A stretch of 15,712 bases of DNA, from positions 1 to 15,712 of the forward strand of contig DAICYU010000031.1 in assembly GCA_027311485.1 (NCBI GenBank), given 5' to 3'. The DNA is from Acetobacteraceae bacterium (GTDB lineage Bacteria > Pseudomonadota > Alphaproteobacteria > Acetobacterales > Acetobacteraceae). The translations under genes and the position numbers were made by a program. The notes beneath the pieces were generated by a model. It was given only the letters and a program-made list of their open reading frames with translations, made no database searches and was not told the origin of the DNA. How positions within the stretch are numbered: position 1 is the stretch's first letter; each line of letters begins with the position of its first letter. Shown here one piece after another: positions 13,913 through 15,712 of the stretch.

Positions 13913-15006
13913 TGGGCTTCAACTGCGGCATCGTCGGACTGCCCAACGTCGGCAAGTCCACGCTTTTCAACGCCCTGACCGCGACCGCCGCGGCGCAGGC
14001 GGCGAATTACCCTTTCTGCACCATTGAACCGAATGTCGGCCGCGTCGCCGTGCCCGACAGGCGCCTGGATGTGCTGGCGGACATCGGCAAGTCGGTGAAA
14101 GTGGTGCCGACCAGCCTGGAATTCGTCGATATCGCCGGCCTGGTGCGCGGTGCGTCCAAGGGCGAAGGCCTGGGCAACCAGTTCCTGGCCAATATCCGCG
14201 AGGTCGATGCCATCATCCACGTGCTGCGCTGCTTCGAGGACAGCGACATCACCCATGTGGAAGGCTCCATCGATCCGCTGCGCGACATCGACGTGGTGGA
14301 AACCGAGCTGATGCTGTCCGACCTGGACAGCCTGGAACGCCGCCTGACCCAGGCGCAGAAGCGCGCCCGCGGCGGCGACAAGGAAAGCATCGCCGCGGTC
14401 GCGATCATGGAGCCTCTGGTGGCCGCCCTGCAGGACGGCAGGCCGGCGCGCACCGCGATCCCGCCCGGTGAGGAAGAAGCGGTCCGCCGGCTGCAACTGC
14501 TGACATCCAAGCCGGTTCTGTACGTCTGCAATGTCGAGGAAGCATCGGCGGCGACCGGAAACGCATTCTCGGCGAAAGTGCGGGACTGGGCAGCGGCGCA
14601 GGGGTCACCGTCAATCGTCGTGTCCGCCGCCATCGAAGCCGAGGTGTCGCAGCTGCCCGCCGATGACCGGACGGAGTTCCTGGAGGGCCTGGGCCTGACA
14701 CAGAGCGGCCTGGATCAGGTGATCCGCGCCGGCTACGACCTGCTGCAACTGGTGACCTATTTCACCTGCGGGCCGAAGGAAACCCGCGCCTGGACCATTA
14801 CCCAGGGCACTCGCGCACCGCAGGCCGCCGCGGTGATCCACAAGGACTTCGAACGCGGTTTCATTGCGTGTGAAACGATCGCATATGATGATTTCGTGGC
14901 GTGCCGGGGTGAGCAGGGTGCCAAGGAAACCGGCAAGATGCGTGTCGAAGGCAAGAACTACATCGTGCGGGACGGCGATATCCTGCTGTTCCGATTCAAC
15001 GTGTAG
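13912..15006 (+). CDS. ychF: Obg-family ATPase/GTPase YchF
   Basis: 364 residues. YchF binds ribosomes and, unusually for an Obg-type protein, prefers ATP; it affects stress responses. GLPNVGKST (9-17) is the P-loop, DIAGLVRGASKGEGLGNQFL (from 73) the G3/switch II region, and NVEE (207-210) replaces NKxD, the known reason for relaxed nucleotide choice. A coiled-coil insertion (about 125-170; RDIDVVETELMLSDLDSLERRL) and a C-terminal TGS-like domain (about 280-364; LVTYFTCGPKETRAWTI, YIVRDGDILLFRFNV) complete the family layout. Length matches the E. coli protein (363). The ATG at 13912 overlaps the pth stop as TGATG. It is the last gene of rplY-pth-ychF and is followed by a hairpin. Confidence 0.97.
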   Translation: MGFNCGIVGLPNVGKSTLFNALTATAAAQAANYPFCTIEPNVGRVAVPDRRLDVLADIGKSVKVVPTSLEFVDIAGLVRGASKGEGLGNQFLANIREVDAIIHVLRCFEDSDITHVEGSIDPLRDIDVVETELMLSDLDSLERRLTQAQKRARGGDKESIAAVAIMEPLVAALQDGRPARTAIPPGEEEAVRRLQLLTSKPVLYVCNVEEASAATGNAFSAKVRDWAAAQGSPSIVVSAAIEAEVSQLPADDRTEFLEGLGLTQSGLDQVIRAGYDLLQLVTYFTCGPKETRAWTITQGTRAPQAAAVIHKDFERGFIACETIAYDDFVACRGEQGAKETGKMRVEGKNYIVRDGDILLFRFNV

Positions 15007-15030
15007 TCAACGCCGCGATAAGGAATGTGC

Positions 15031-15049
15031 CGCCGGTCGATCACCGGCG
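15031..15049. terminator. Hairpin between ychF and the convergent DUF2934 gene
   Basis: CGCCGGT and ACCGGCG (15031-15037, 15043-15049) form a 7-bp stem around CGATC, right before the stop of the convergent gene at 15050 and 24 nt after the ychF stop. It has no strong U-run on either strand, so a Rho-independent role is uncertain. Confidence 0.4.
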
Positions 15050-15382
15050 TTACGTGCCCCGGAGCAGCCGCCGAGCCTTGTCGCGCGTCATGGGGACCGG
15101 GCTGCGGTCCCCCTGGTCGGTCTGAAATCCGGGAAATTCGCCGAGATTCTCCATCAGCGCCGCTTCCTCGACGGGCTCCGCCGGCGGCACCTCGCCGGGG
15201 TGGCTGGCCGCCGGGTTGGGCAACAGGCCGGCCGACGGATGGTCCTCAATCGCCTGCAATTCACGCGCCCGCTCCAGATACTCGGCCTTACGTCCCTTCG
15301 GAGCCCCATCGTCGCGCCACATGCGGTCGGCCCGTTCCCGAATGTGCTGCCGCGGGGTTTTCCGTTCCGGTGGCTTCTGCAT
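15050..15382 (-). CDS. DUF2934 small hydrophilic protein
   Basis: 110 residues, soluble, highly charged. Residues 12-48 (HIRERADRMWRDDGAPKGRK, then EYLERARELQ) match the pattern of DUF2934: a short helical segment with Trp22 and a GxPxGR turn. Its function is unknown. The rest is rich in Pro, Glu and Arg and looks disordered, with EFPGFQTDQGDRSP as a possible motif and a basic end (RDKARRLLRGT). The ATG at 15382 is well supported by AGGAGG about 6 nt upstream. It converges on ychF. A 16-bp imperfect palindrome lies just upstream of the ribosome binding site. Its downstream position from phoU on the same strand, with a 168-bp gap, does not establish a joint transcript. Confidence 0.75.
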   Translation of the reverse strand: MQKPPERKTPRQHIRERADRMWRDDGAPKGRKAEYLERARELQAIEDHPSAGLLPNPAASHPGEVPPAEPVEEAALMENLGEFPGFQTDQGDRSPVPMTRDKARRLLRGT

Positions 15383-15396
15383 GGCGCCCTCCTGTA

Positions 15397-15412
15397 ATAC
15401 TGATACCAGTAT
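15397..15412. promoter_or_regulatory. Imperfect palindrome ATACTG-N4-CAGTAT upstream of the DUF2934 gene
   Basis: Arms 15397-15402 and 15407-15412 are exact reverse complements around ATAC. The AT-rich site lies 15 nt before the DUF2934 ATG in a GC-rich region. It may be an operator or a promoter element (TATTAC on the minus strand). The transcribed direction is inferred from the adjacent gene. Confidence 0.35.
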
Positions 15413-15473
15413 GGACGTCAGGCGGCATGCCCATCCTGATCCAGGTCAAGATGCCGGTTCACCATAGCTGAAT

Positions 15474-15494
15474 GCCGGCAAAGAAAGAGCCGGC
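15474..15494. terminator. Hairpin downstream of phoU
   Basis: GCCGGC at 15474-15479 and 15489-15494 is self-complementary, with a 9-nt AAAGAAAGA loop. It lies 57 nt after the phoU stop on the minus strand and could stop or stabilise the phoU transcript. No U-run follows. The rest of the 168-bp gap 15383-15550 holds no gene I can support. Confidence 0.3.
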
Positions 15495-15550
15495 CTATCG
15501 CTGTGTTTCGTGATGGCTTGCCTCGGCCATGGACATGCTCGTGGCCGGAT

Positions 15551-15712
15551 TCACGGCAGGTACGTGTCGCTTTCAGCCTTCGGTCGAGGCCCTGACATTT
15601 CGTCCCCTGTCACCGCATAATACACGGTCTCAGCGACGTTCGTCGTATGATCCCCGATCCGCTCAAGATTGCGGGCGACAAACAGAAGATGTGTGCAGAT
15701 CCCGATATTCTG
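15551..15712 (-). CDS. phoU: Phosphate signalling regulator PhoU, C-terminal fragment (5' end outside window)
   Basis: Reading down from the window edge in frame, 53 codons end at the TGA (TCA at 15551-15553). The visible sequence HLLFVARNLERIGDHTTNVAETVYYAVTG matches the last helix region of PhoU; ERIGDH is the metal-binding E/D motif of its second repeat. PhoU modulates Pst phosphate uptake and PhoR signalling at the inner membrane. The tail beyond VTG is short and variable (DEMSGPRPKAESDTYLP). The missing N-terminal part should lie beyond 15712. In many alphaproteobacteria phoB follows phoU; here the next same-strand gene is the DUF2934 gene, so phoB is not directly downstream. Confidence 0.88.
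   Translation of the reverse strand, partial: QNIGICTHLLFVARNLERIGDHTTNVAETVYYAVTGDEMSGPRPKAESDTYLP

Overview
The window is about 15.7 kb of high-GC, gene-dense bacterial chromosome. Family content (heterotetrameric-type sarcosine oxidase, DtxR-type MntR with MntH, CTC-type ribosomal protein L25 with pth and ychF, YcgN, PhoU) fits an alphaproteobacterium. Acetobacteraceae or another Rhodospirillales is my inference from general protein character, not a proven placement. I see no insertion sequences, CRISPR arrays, tRNA or rRNA genes.

Layout. (1) 1-3619, plus strand: the 3' end of soxD, then soxA, coupled by an ATGA overlap. The soxA frame runs on into a sarcosine oxidase gamma (SoxG)-like domain, giving an alpha-gamma fusion protein of 1166 residues. 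(2) 3606-8703, all minus strand: a D-erythronate dehydrogenase-like SDR (denD), a ClC-family chloride transporter with CBS domains, a 69-residue lipoprotein, a cysteine-rich YcgN-family protein, a DapA-superfamily aldolase/lyase coupled to it by TGATG, and a small DoxX-like membrane protein whose Shine-Dalgarno sequence adjoins a perfect 10-bp stem. (3) 8704-10627: the divergent denD/dpaL region with five 13-16 bp tandem repeats, then a diaminopropionate ammonia-lyase-like PLP enzyme and a DUF2939 protein, plus strand. (4) 10664-12502, minus strand: mntH followed by mntR, preceded by an 18-bp perfect palindrome that looks like the MntR operator. (5) 12585-15006, plus strand: a terminator-like hairpin in the leader, then rplY, pth (GTG start) and ychF, a translation/ribosome-linked operon. 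(6) 15050-15712, minus strand: a DUF2934 protein and the C-terminal end of phoU, which runs off the window edge.

How they work together. Sox enzymes oxidise sarcosine to glycine with transfer of the one-carbon unit to tetrahydrofolate. MntR with Mn(II) would repress mntH and, as part of the same transcript, itself. RplY, Pth and YchF serve ribosome assembly, peptidyl-tRNA recycling and ribosome-associated GTPase functions. The minus-strand block between denD and the DoxX-like gene has no single obvious pathway. The most unusual points are the SoxA-SoxG fusion, the repeats between denD and dpaL, the diverged ion-path motifs of the ClC protein, and the three RNA/DNA control structures (MntR box, rplY leader hairpin, DoxX-like leader hairpin).
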